Positions 22,073 through 34,830 of a stretch of DNA of 64,000 nt are shown one piece after another. The translations under genes and the position numbers were made by a program. How positions within the stretch are numbered: the stretch's first letter is position 1; every line of letters begins with the position of its first letter. The notes under the pieces are model-generated. The model searched no databases. It was not told the DNA's origin and worked only from the letters and a program-made list of their open reading frames with translations. This DNA is from Lichtheimia corymbifera B2541 (taxonomy: Eukaryota; Mucoromycota; Mucoromycetes; Mucorales; Lichtheimiaceae): NCBI GenBank assembly GCA_000697475.1, contig JNEU01000877.1, positions 1 through 64,000 on the forward strand. The letters run 5' to 3'.

Positions 22073-23994
22073 GATGTGTAAGAGAAGAAGAGTAATAGAG
22101 AGAAAGATAAAGAAGGATGCGACAGCGACCAAGGAAATGTGAATTTATGTGCAATGAAGCGTGATCATTTGATCAATTAGACATGTCCATTATGTGATGG
22201 AATCATTACGTGGGTCTCTTTGTGTACTGTCCACGAGATGATCTGTGATTAATGCCAGCAGCGACGCAAGATGAAATGCCATTGTTTCGATCACTTATGG
22301 ATACTTTAAGGTTTTAGTGGGGTCTTTGGTGAGTAATGCAAGTTGCTTTGTTGCGGTATGTTATGTAAATATCAAGCTTCACCCCAGTGCAAGTCGTAAA
22401 TCATCCAAGATTATTAGCATCAGGTTATTACATCAACAACTTGGTATTATGTTTCCTCTCGTACGATGCCAAAGATGATGCATACTAAGGAAGTCTGGAG
22501 ATTTTGGTATGAGGAAGGGGCAATATACGGGTTGATTCAGGTGCTCAAAGAACCCAAAAAGAGCTTCTTTTACGAGGGTGGGTGGGGGAATTCAGCTCTT
22601 TGTCTGCAATCAATCACTCTCAAACTCAGAATGGAATTTCGTTATTATGATTCATGCAATACTCTTTGTTCGGAATCCAAAAGAGTGGTGTGTGTGGGGG
22701 GGGGGTGGGATCAGATGTGATGGAATCATAAGCAAAGTAAGGTCATGAAGCGTAGTGAAAACCATTTAGATCAGACAATATGACCATAGTGTGCACCGGT
22801 TTGAAGCAGCTTTACAGTATCAAAACGAGAAAGAATACAAGTTGTCGTATGAGACGATGGCCCAAGTTTTTTTCAGATTCAGCTAAAGTGCGCTCTGCTC
22901 AAATCCGACTGCCCCTGCAGCTTCTGCAACCACCATTTCTTTATACTTGTTCAACCCATTATCCCAGCTATGGCTGCAGCAAATGAACGCTTGAATGACA
23001 AGAACGTCATAAGCAAAACTCGAAATTGACTGAGAAAACGACATTGGGCTGCAACTAGAAGTGGTACACTTTTTTTATTATCTACCCACATTCACAGTGA
23101 ATCCCCATTTGAAAATCGGTTACGCATTAGTCAAGCAAGCAGCACCTTTGAGCAAGAAGCGTTATCTCAAACACGTGGCTCGTTGTTTGTCGCATGTGAG
23201 GAATATTCTGTTGTTGCAGTCTACCTTTTCCTTTGTTCATCACCAGCAAGTTCCCAACTTCACTATGGTTTCCATATCGACAAGGCCAAGGCAGGTGCTG
23301 CCTGAGCCAAGTTATCGGCAGCTGTATGCAGCCACATGATACCATCAGGATGCGCATGAAGGGATCTATTTCGTTTCAACCTGCCTTTGCACTGCTATAT
23401 CGTTCTCTTTCTTCATTGCTATGAGGCATGTGAGGTATGAAGATGTTTACAAGCAACATGACAGCGTCAGGATGAAGGAGCTAACAAACATATGAATTGG
23501 ATTATCGGTAAAGCTGAAGATGGAAAAAGGGGGGTGGATCATAGTAAGGGTACTTATAGATCTCTGTTTTTCTTAATGTGTAGATCATTTGGCCACTCTG
23601 AGGATTTTTAGAAGTAATAGTAGTAGCATGTTGAATTGATGAAGCAAATGATAAACAGTATATTGAATTGAAGGAAAGTGATGGGTGGATTAAGCTGGGT
23701 ATGGGATAACTTGAGCGGTTTTTGCAACAGCCACTCCCAACGTTTGGAAACCTAGGGTGTCATAAGGAGTCCATCTATTTTCGATGATATTTCAACACCA
23801 CACTTTATTTATTCTTCATGTCTACCGGCTGTTTAAACAATTGTTGTCAATCACGCATAAGAACCGTGCTACTAATAGTATTGACAACATGATGGTAAAA
23901 GTCGTCATTGCAACGTCATCGCTTATCAATTCTATAAGAAGCCTTTGGGAGAAAAACCTGCAAAAATCTCTTCCTCTCCTTAATCAACAACACA
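22073..23994. other. Intergenic, no gene recognised
   Basis: The first bases upstream of 22072 should hold the promoter of the minus-strand gene (a long TTG-initiated extension there is not counted as coding). A G run sits at about 22697-22706. Other frames are short and without family likeness. Confidence 0.5.
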
Positions 23995-24416
23995 ATGGAT
24001 TTACAGCTTCAACGTGGACCTATCGATGAGACCATCGCCAGCCCTCCTCCCCAACAATTGCACGGAAGAATTAGTCGCAGCACCATAGGTATGTAATAAT
24101 AGGATAGGTCACTCAGCCTTCCGCCTAGCATACAACAACCTAACCTGCTGTATGAAGCATTGATCGCAGCATCAAAACGGGAGAAAAGATCTCGAGAAGC
24201 ACGACGGCAAAGTGCGGAAAGGGCGAGCCGAAGTCACTTTAGAGGTACGTTTTGTATCAATAATGCTTTGTATGAAGAATATAACGCATTGATGCTTGCT
24301 TGTGTACGGCAGAAACAGGCTTGTCATTGTATATAGATGTAAATGGAGCTGCGTGGAGGCCAATAGATTTATCAAGAGCGATGCGTGAAGAAGCAGGTGC
24401 GCGTGCCATGGAATAA
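23995..24416 (+). CDS. Small three-exon protein of unknown function
   Basis: ATG at 23995 opens MDLQLQRGPIDETIASPPPQQ; exon 1 ends at 24088 (GTATGT donor), exon 2 is 24158-24244 and exon 3 is 24313-24416, all joining in phase 1. The product is 93-94 residues: a polar N-terminus, a very basic helix (ASKREKRSREARRQSAERASR), then GLSLYIDVNGAAWRPIDLSR and an acidic end. The three clean, phase-matched introns argue for a real gene although no single exon is long. It resembles no family I know. Confidence 0.6.
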
Positions 24417-25021
24417 CGACAGCAGCAGGTCTTGTTTACATTATATATGAGTTACGGCTGGTGGTTAATAACAATGATGGTAACGTCGATGTCCATGTAC
24501 ATGATACGAATGATGTTTTTTTTTTGACAATCGTTTCACCCATATTACGGATCACCTGAGATACATCATGCATTGATTTGTGTTCATCAACATTTTAGTG
24601 CTTCATTGTTGCTCATTATTTTCCAATGAGTTTTATTTCCCCCTAATGACGGGTCCTTTGTGTGAATATATCTACAGTCATTACTATGCAGAGATACCCG
24701 TCCCACAATGACTATAGTGGTCAACGTCATCCCCCTAGGTGCTACTCACGAAAAGCCGCCTCCTGGCTATGTAATACAAACCCGATGAAAAGATGGTCAT
24801 ACTACATAGCAAGAAAGATGTGAGCATACTGAGATACCAACATTTCCTCAAGTGGCATTGGTAATATAAAGCAAAAAGGTAGCAGCTTTGTCAAGGAATT
24901 GAGCATCATGCGCCACTGACAGACAACACAGGATGCATATAATTTTCTTTATGGAGGTCCATTGAAAGCCTCTTGGTCCTCCGCTCTACCACACACCCAC
25001 CCCACCCGAGGTTTTTCAACC
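24417..25021. other. Intergenic, no gene recognised
   Basis: No open frame of note. It separates two genes of the same direction and probably holds the terminator of the first and promoter of the second. Confidence 0.5.
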
Positions 25022-27145
<2,124 letters not shown>

Positions 27146-28085
27146 TTCTTGTAAATAGACACTGTCATAGAATAACACAACACTACTATGAAGCATTTAG
27201 AGATTCCCTTAGCATCCGCATTAAGGCAATAAAAAGCATAATCACATCCTTTGTCATTGTATATTAAAATAGGAGGATACACGACGTCGTCGCATGAATA
27301 ATATGAGATCGTCCACCTGAAACCTTTCAGATTCCTTCTTTTTCCATTTTCAGTGCTTGCAATCAGGAACACGTCGTTGATGAAAGATCTGATAAACCCG
27401 GTATCTACCCGCCTTTGCGAGAAACTCGGTTCCGTCATTTCTTATCATCGTAGTGTAACTCTATCAGTATTCGATCAGACCACTCCTCCTCATGATGATC
27501 ACGGTACTACTGCTAATAGTATACAACCAAGGTAATAACACTTATCCGATGTCGCGGTGGTAAATCCGATGGTTATACTCGTGTACAATGTTTTCAGCCA
27601 AGGTCGTATAATAAAAAGCCAGGGTGGAACTTGTTCACTGTCATCTTGGATCGTCTATGTTACTCGATACTACTAAAACATGGTCGTCAAGATCTCCAAG
27701 ATGCACATTTGTGGTTTTAACGGAACCCAGGTTAGTGGATGATGACAGGGATAACTAAGCAGAGCCGCGGATAATTATTACGGGCCACCCACATCCACAC
27801 ACGCTCTCTCTCTGCTACCTGAGTTGTGGTACACGATCCGAGCAACGTACTTCCGAAAGTTTGGCCATTTCCATCTTGGGGCAAATTCCAAGGGCGAAAT
27901 TCACCATATTGGTCACTTTGCAGTGGATCTTGATCATGGGGACTTGAGGATCTTTTTTATATATCTATCGTATTCATAATTCAAATAGCATATCATCATC
28001 ATTCAATGCATCCATAAAAGTATTTTACTGCCATCTTTTTATTTCTTTCAAGGATCTACATATCCTTTTCAAGACGGATATAAGA
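27146..28085. other. Intergenic; one isolated ATCTGATAA at 27387-27395
   Basis: No gene recognised. A frame at 27353-27535 lacks any family features. A single ATCTGATAA lies 932 bp upstream of the ferric-reductase-like start. Confidence 0.45.
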
Positions 28086-28112
28086 ATCTGATAAAAAGTA
28101 AGGATCTGATAA
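28086..28112 (+). promoter_or_regulatory. Paired ATCTGATAA sites upstream of the ferric-reductase-like gene
   Basis: ATCTGATAA occurs at 28086-28094 and again at 28104-28112, 18 bp start to start, about 90 bp upstream of a TATA-like ATATATAG (28197-28204) and about 215 bp upstream of the ATG. ATCWGATAA is the established target of the iron-responsive GATA factors of the SreA/Sre1/Fep1 type in other fungi; iron control of this gene is therefore an inference. Confidence 0.6.
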
Positions 28113-28326
28113 TATGGTTTGTGAAACCCAGCCATCAAAAAAGATCGACCCAGGGAAAGCAGCAGCAGCAGCTGCATCGAACAAAAAGATTTTACCATAT
28201 ATAGGGCCCTTGATTGTTCCTTTTTAAACACTTCTTGAGCTACTACTACTTTTTTTCTCCCACCTCCTCACTTTACAGATCCACCAGCCAACAGCCTGAG
28301 CTTGTTGTTGAACATCATCACACACC

Positions 28327-30326
28327 ATGGGTCACGGAGACGGCAATAGTCCATTTCAAACGCTGAACACGTCCAAGAATTTCCATCTTGTGGGCTATTC
28401 TTACGCATTTCTATGCTGGGGCGTGTTTGCTATTTATTGCATCATGTATCAAATTGACCGTTTTCTGCTGTATCGAGCAAGGCGTCAGCGGATTGCATCA
28501 GGAGGGAATATACAAGCGAAACCGTTTTCAACGTTTTCCATCTTTGCACCTCTGGCACCGATTGGCAACTATTGCATCAAGATTCCCTTTGTCACATCTT
28601 TGATACCTATCAAGCATTGCGTTGGTGTATTTGTGTTTATTGTCATCAACTTGATCTGGATGTTGTTTGCTCCTTTTGCCATCGCAGAGGGCCAAACATT
28701 TAGCGTGCAATCAATTGGTCTTATGGATCGTCGTGCTGCTTATGTTGGCATGGTCAATTGGAGCATCGTCTTTGTCCTTGGCTCAAGAAACACCATCATA
28801 ACTCGCATGTCTGGTCTGACATTTGAAGGACTTATCCCATTCCATCGATGGCTTGCACGTATTGGATTTGCTGAATTTGTACCTCACTTTGTATGGCGCA
28901 TGTAAGTGATATCAACGTATATTGGATCCCTTCTCCTTATTCATCATCATTCATTGTCATCAATATAGTATCCATGGTTACCAACACGAGTATATTGTCA
29001 AGGATGCTTTGTTTAGAAACATGGAACAAGGCACAGGCACCATTGCCATGATTGGTTTTCTTATCTTGTTTGTCACCTCTTTTGAGTTTATTCGTCGCAA
29101 TTACTTTGAGGTGTTTTATTACTCTCATATTGTTGGTATCATCATTGCTATCATTGCTTCTTGCTGGCATGAGGCAGGTTGCTTTTATTACTTTATCCCA
29201 ACTGTTCTCTTGTGGTTCTTTGATCGGTGTTGGCGCTCCTATCAATCATGGTTCACTCCTACCAAGCTTGTGCAAGTGGATCCTGTGGCTGGTAATCCAA
29301 GTACGGCTTCCAAATCACCTGAAGGAATCACACGCGTCCTCTTTGAATATAAACGCCTCAAGCAATATCAACCCGGCCAATACTTTTTCCTTACTCTTGT
29401 CAACAAGACTCGAAATCGCTTTTGGAACTATGCCAACTGGCATCCAATGACCCTTTCTGAAGTGTTCCCTGCAAGAGACGATCCTTTGACTACCAGGGAC
29501 AATGGCGATGCCCAATTGAATGAAAAGATTGCTGTCGAGGATGCTGCTGTTGGAGGTGGTGGTGACAAAAAGACCCAGGATGATGCTGGTAGCACTGGAA
29601 ACAGCAGTGGTAGTGGTGGCAGTAGCTTTGTGAGCAATCTACGTCGACGCAACATGCATGAAGATATGGGCTCTTTCCACATGAAGGCATTGGGTGGTTA
29701 CACGCGTGATTTGTTGCTTGAATCAGCTGGCAATGAGGAATTTGAATTTCGCATGGATGGTCCTTATGGTCCTCGACTCGAGTATCAAGATTACAAGGTC
29801 ATGGCTTTGTTTGCCGCAGGTATCGGTGTCACCCCTGCATTAACACTCGTCAAGGATTGTGTTGAACGAAGAGCCGCTGGTGTACATACCGTCATCACTG
29901 AAAAGGTGCATCTCGTATGGGCGTTACGCACTATTGGTAAATACAAGTAACAGGATCGATTTTTATCACGTGATGCTAACTGCATGATGCTTAGATGAAT
30001 TGGATGCCTTTGCCGATCAAATCGTGTATTGGACTGAACAATGTCGACATGCTGCCGAGCCATTGGAATTGGATATTGATCTCTATTTGACACGCCCACC
30101 CGAAGACAAGAGTACGCATCATCATTGGCTTCAAGACCTTTCCGGTGTCCGTGTCACTTTTGGTTCTCGACCCGATATTCCTCTGTGTATCGAACACATT
30201 GCAGCCAATGCTAATGGTAGCAAGGTGTGGCTCCATACTTGTGGTTCGGATGATTTCATGCGTGATATTCTCAATGAAGGTATCAAGAGACAATGGTCAA
30301 CCCATCGTGAAACCTTTGAGTTTTAG
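28327..30326 (+). CDS. Ferric-reductase-like membrane flavocytochrome
   Basis: Three exons (28327-28901, 28969-29936, 29995-30326) give about 625 residues. Two membrane helices each carry H-x13-H spacing (FHRW...PHF and YYSH...CWHEAG), the bis-heme pattern of the FRE/NOX superfamily. The FAD site is QPGQYFFLT followed by WHPMTLSE, where most members have HPF/YT. The NADPH part has GPYGPRLEY and AAGIGVTPAL, and a cysteine-containing LHTCGSDDF near the end. A low-complexity insertion of about 70 residues (EDAAVGGGGDKKTQDD...) splits the flavin and nucleotide halves. It could reduce ferric iron or make superoxide; the two upstream iron-type GATA sites favour iron uptake. No EF hands. Confidence 0.8.
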
Positions 30327-31939
30327 ATGCTCCTTCCACACCACCCATTCCCCCTTTCATCATTCAACATGGGTCATTCATTGTATGTATATGATCTTTC
30401 AAAAGTAGTAGTACAATATTATCGCATAGATTTTCGTGTAAAATAAAGAGAAAAAGCAAACTGTCATTCCCGCGTCCTTTGAAACGAGCTATTATGGTAT
30501 TGGTTCTGTCTAATATAGCCCATGTGTACTGTCGTCGATTGTTCTTGGGCCTCTTTAATGTATGGAAGTCGGGGAATGTTCTATGCCGCTATTGGATTAA
30601 ACAATGGGCATGTGGTGGTGGTGGCTTGCACCAGCAGGAGCAAACGCGGTTTGACGCGCATCGCGTATATTATTATGGAGCCTATTGTATTACCATCGCA
30701 GCCAACGAGAGGCTGGTTGTGTACGCTTTGATCGACAAAAAAGTGCCTGGGTTTGTTGAAAACGAGCGGTGAAATCATCAGTCAAGATCAAAAACTCCCC
30801 GCTCAATAGAAAGATCTGATAAATCAAAAAGATCTGATAACGCATTTGGCAGGCTGTGGCACTCTAGTACTTTGGGGGACCATAACCAAATTTGTATACC
30901 CAAGATTAAGGTACAGACGCATTTCGAAGCTGGATGGCATACCTCTTTACACTCTCTCTCGATCAGCTTGTCGTTCTTTATGTCAAGGCCAACTTGTACA
31001 AAAACGGCATTGCGTGTGATTACTATGAAACATGAGTTGATCACCAAAGGAAGCTGCTGCTGGCGGAGGAGTGTATCTGTATTTTGACATGCTGCTGTGC
31101 TTTGGTTGACAGTCTCAAGTCCTTTTTTCCTCGGTAAATGTCGTCATATTATGTCTCAATCGGTATTGGTATAATCGTAAATGATGTTGAAAAGCCTGTT
31201 GTTTGTCAAAAGAACACGTGTGATTTCGCGTTGCTATGGTTACCCTTCGATATAAAAGGTACTTGTCATCATTAAGAGCATATTGGTAATGGGAATGTGC
31301 ATCCGGAAATTGACACCTATGTGTGAAATGTGGCATTGACCTAAGTACCACGCTATATATTGGTCGAGCAACCACATATACCGAGGGTATACCACGTGGT
31401 ATCAACTCAAGTAGCTTGTGTACCGGGAAACGTTCCTATTGGATTTTCATATATATATATATGTATATATATACAATGTCTCTATGGTTGAGCAGAATTA
31501 CGTGAGAGATTACTCATGTGCTGGATCGACCATCATTTCACTTTAATGTTGGGTATCTTGGATGTTAGAAGAGGATCGACTTTGAACAACATGTCATTGT
31601 CGTGTATACAACCCTGCATATGATGGCAGCAGGAATCTCATCTTTAACAAGTGGATCTCGTAGTTGAATGACAAGGCTTTATTGTTATATATACATAGAC
31701 AATCTATGAGTAGAATAAAAAGAGAGGATACCTCCACACTCATTCTCAAACAATGGACCCCCCATTCCTCTGGCGGAGAAAATATTTGTTGTTGGTTCAT
31801 TGCCCTTGTGTGTGTGCACCTTAGTTCCTAAAGTGGAAGCGGTTTTCCTCAGCAGCAGCCCATACTGGTTCTTCTTTTCTTCTTCTCTCTCTCTCCCTCT
31901 CCCTTCTCTTTTCTGCATGCCATTCCGGAATTCAGTCTC
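30327..31939. other. Intergenic with GATA-site pair; no gene recognised
   Basis: Frames at 30479-30772 and 30872-31087 have no recognisable features. The last 200 bp contain a pyrimidine-rich CTTCTCTCTCTC stretch just before the GATA-factor ATG, typical of a fungal promoter/leader. Confidence 0.45.
30814..30840 (+). promoter_or_regulatory. Second pair of ATCTGATAA sites, same 18-bp spacing
   Basis: ATCTGATAA at 30814-30822 and 30832-30840, again 18 bp start to start, within AAGATCTGATAA-ATCAAAAAG-ATCTGATAA. It lies 490 bp past the end of the ferric-reductase-like gene and 1.1 kb upstream of the GATA-factor gene. Which gene it controls is not evident. Confidence 0.5.
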
Positions 31940-34092
31940 ATGCCACCATTGATTCTACGAGTGAAAGGAGGCGAGGACAAGTTCTATTCGCCACTGGAGA
32001 ACTTTCATTCAGAGGACGATGTCTTTTTGGCCTGGCGAGTCAGCAATAAAGTCAGGGATGTCCTTGAAAACGGATCGCGAATGGAAAACATGGCCTGGCG
32101 TCTCTGGTACCGTCACCAACTGAAGAACAAAAGTAAAGCCGAGGCAGCAGCAGCAGCAGCAGCTAAAGCGAAAGCGGATGCAGCAGCTATGAACTTTGTC
32201 AACCTACAGCAGCAACAATACAGTAACAACCTCTTTCATGATCATCATTGGTTCCAGCAACAACAGCAGCAGAATAAGCCCAATGAACACGTGAAACATG
32301 ATCCAATGGATACGAGTGGCTATGGAGATCCATTTGGGATGAATCATTTTACAACTACTCAAGACTTTTCTCACTTGTTCAACTCGTTACAAGATCAAAG
32401 TTTCAAGGCTGGATTACCACAGGATGGTACACCTTGGCCATTAGCAACAAGTGAATATGATATACAGCGAGACATCAACTTTCCCAATCCTGTCTCATCT
32501 CCAACGTCGTTTCAGCATAATCAAGACCATCTGGATAATGCATTAGCAAATCGTATGGCAGCTTTTTCGATGCAGAACAACATGTCAATGCCGCCTAGTC
32601 CAACGACACATATGACACCCATGTCCATGCATAATCGTCCTATCTTACATTCATCCTCCTCCGATTCAGCAAGTGCTGCCGGTGGTAGTAATAATCCGAC
32701 AGCAGCAACTTACATACCAGTCGAGCCAACATCGTCCTCCTCATCCAATAGTATCATGGGTGGTAATGTGTTTGGTGCTCCTCAAGATCAACAACAACAA
32801 CAACAACCTCATCGCCATCATCATCATCATCATCATCACAACCATCCTCCAAGAGGACGTGTACGACAACACATCACTTTGGAAATGGAGCAAGATCCTG
32901 CTACACCATCATCTTCTATAGGTCATACTGATCCAAATCATCACATGTTCCATGCCGATTTGTAAGTAGATGTTGTGTTTACTTCATAGCCATGACGCTA
33001 ATGATCGAATAGGTTATCACAAGGAAATGCACCTGGAGACGTTTTGCCAGTACCCGAGATTTTGAATTTGTTGGAGCAAACAGGCATGTACGATGGTGAC
33101 CCGGCAACCAATTTCCATAACAACGAAGACAATGACAACGACGAGGATGACGATGACGATGAGGATGATGATACAACTGATGATTCCGATGATGATTCCT
33201 CGGATGAAGATGATACACCTATATGCACCAATTGTGGAGCAACATCTACACCTTTATGGCGAAGATCACCCGAAGATGAATTACTTTGCAATGCTTGTGG
33301 TCTATAGTAGGTGTCTCTCAGATCATTGAATCAGCTGGTATCTATATACTTATCTTCTCTCTCTCTCTTATCCACCAGTCAAAAGCTACACAATGCCCCA
33401 CGACCCCAATCACTCAAGACGAATACGCGTAAAGAAACCAAGGATGATTCCAAGCTCAAATGTTCCAATTGTTCCACCACCAACACCCCCCTTTGGAGAC
33501 GTGATCATGAAGGTGCTCCCGTATGCAATGCATGTGGATTATAGTAAGTGTGCATGATTACTCTTTGTATATATATATATATATATATATACTTACAAAT
33601 GCGGCTAGTCTGAAATTGCATCAAGAAAAACGACCCTTATCGATGAAGAGTGACACGATCAAAAAGCGACAGCGATATGAAGGACAAAAGGGAAAGAAGA
33701 AAAAGAAAAAGAAAAAAGACAAGTTGAAAAAGAAGAAAAAGAGACAAAAACGTGATATTCTTATGGAGGAGGCGAATCGAGGCAAGGTGGCCTATTCACC
33801 GACACCACCCGCATCATCAATACCGGCTTCACCCCATTCTGGACTGCAGCAACCATCCAGTATCATGACATCCACGACACAATTGATGCTCAACTTGCAG
33901 CAAGCTACCATGGCAACACAAAACGCCTCTTTTCCTCATCATTATCCACACCATGACCCATCCTCACCCTTCTACAACCAGCCTCCATTTACATTTTCAC
34001 CGACGACAAACGGCGGTACACCCTCGTCTGATACAGGAGCAACCATGTGCGATGGTAGTTGTATAGCAGGTATGGGTGCTGCTGATTATTAA
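31940..34092 (+). CDS. GATA transcription factor with N-terminal DUF1752-like motif and two zinc fingers
   Basis: Four exons encode about 660 residues. Near residues 15-55 is [20 protein letters not shown]...[11 protein letters not shown], the motif seen at the N-terminus of AreA/Gaf1-type nitrogen regulators. A long Q/H/S-rich middle and an acidic D/E stretch lead to two C-x2-C-x17-C-x2-C fingers: [14 protein letters not shown]...CNACGLY and [14 protein letters not shown]...CNACGLY. Each finger is cut by an intron at the same codon (TA|T of the final Tyr), which suggests the second arose by exon duplication. The tail [15 protein letters not shown] after finger 2 is AreA-like, followed by a lysine-rich run. 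No cysteine-rich spacer as in SreA/Fep1 is present. Confidence 0.9.
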
Positions 34093-34308
34093 ACAACAGT
34101 CTCTCTTCTATTTCCCCCCACCCTTCTCTCGCACACATCCCATTTTACCTGCATTATATAGTTTTCTCTCTTCCCACCATCCTCCTCAATTGACAATCCT
34201 ATGTCCTCCTTGTGTAATATAGCATCTCCTCTTCTTTTTCATTTTGTTGTAGCTCATTAAAGATATAATGCTTTTTTACAATAATCATGGGTACTACTAC
34301 GTTTTGAT

Positions 34309-34663
34309 TTAACCATTTAAAAGAGCCATCCACCTAGATCCATTGTCTAAACGATCTCTCCGGGAGATATCCCAAGATGCTGACTGACTCCATAAGCTGG
34401 TTTGCCATACATATTGCACTTGAATGCCAAGTTTGACTGTATCTTGTAGAGCTGGATGTTTTTGTGAGATATTGCATGCTACGCTTTCCCTCAAGCTAAA
34501 GCTGCCTTCTGCTTGCGAACATCCTGGCCAAGACGAATCCCTACTGGAACAGAGATTAGTATGCAAGACCAAGAAACTATATAAGGATAATCACACATAC
34601 CACAACAAAGAGCCCAGATAATCCAACAATGGGCACCAGCAGTAAAAAGATTGAATCACTCAT
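34309..34663 (-). CDS. Possible small membrane protein, splice structure unresolved
   Basis: ATG at 34663 opens MSDSIFLLLVPIVGLSGLF, a single hydrophobic segment, followed by a GTATGT donor at about 34600. Downstream on the same strand an open stretch to 34309 reads ESVACNISQKHPALQDTVK and WQTSLWSQSASWDI, which looks like coding sequence. The consensus donor and the available acceptors are out of phase, so the join is not established. It diverges from the PMS1 gene (168 bp between starts) and they may share a promoter. Confidence 0.4.
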
Positions 34664-34830
34664 ACGCAAGAAAAGAGGACGTGATTGATAAGAAAAAACA
34701 AGGGTCAATGTCCCTTTATTGAGAACAAAGAAAGAGGAATATGCGAGTCTGATGAGGGAGGAGGTTGGCGGGTGTGTAAATAGACGCGAGCGTGTCCGAG
34801 CGCGCTGTTTCCGCACCTACTTTTGACATT

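Noticed and set aside
33544..33608. TA repeat after the second GATA finger considered as a regulatory repeat
   Set aside because: It lies inside a normal GT-AG intron and is a common simple repeat.
34792..34830. Upstream extension of PMS1 (frame from 34792)
   Set aside because: It relies on a GTG start; the ATG at 34831 gives the conserved family N-terminus [17 protein letters not shown].
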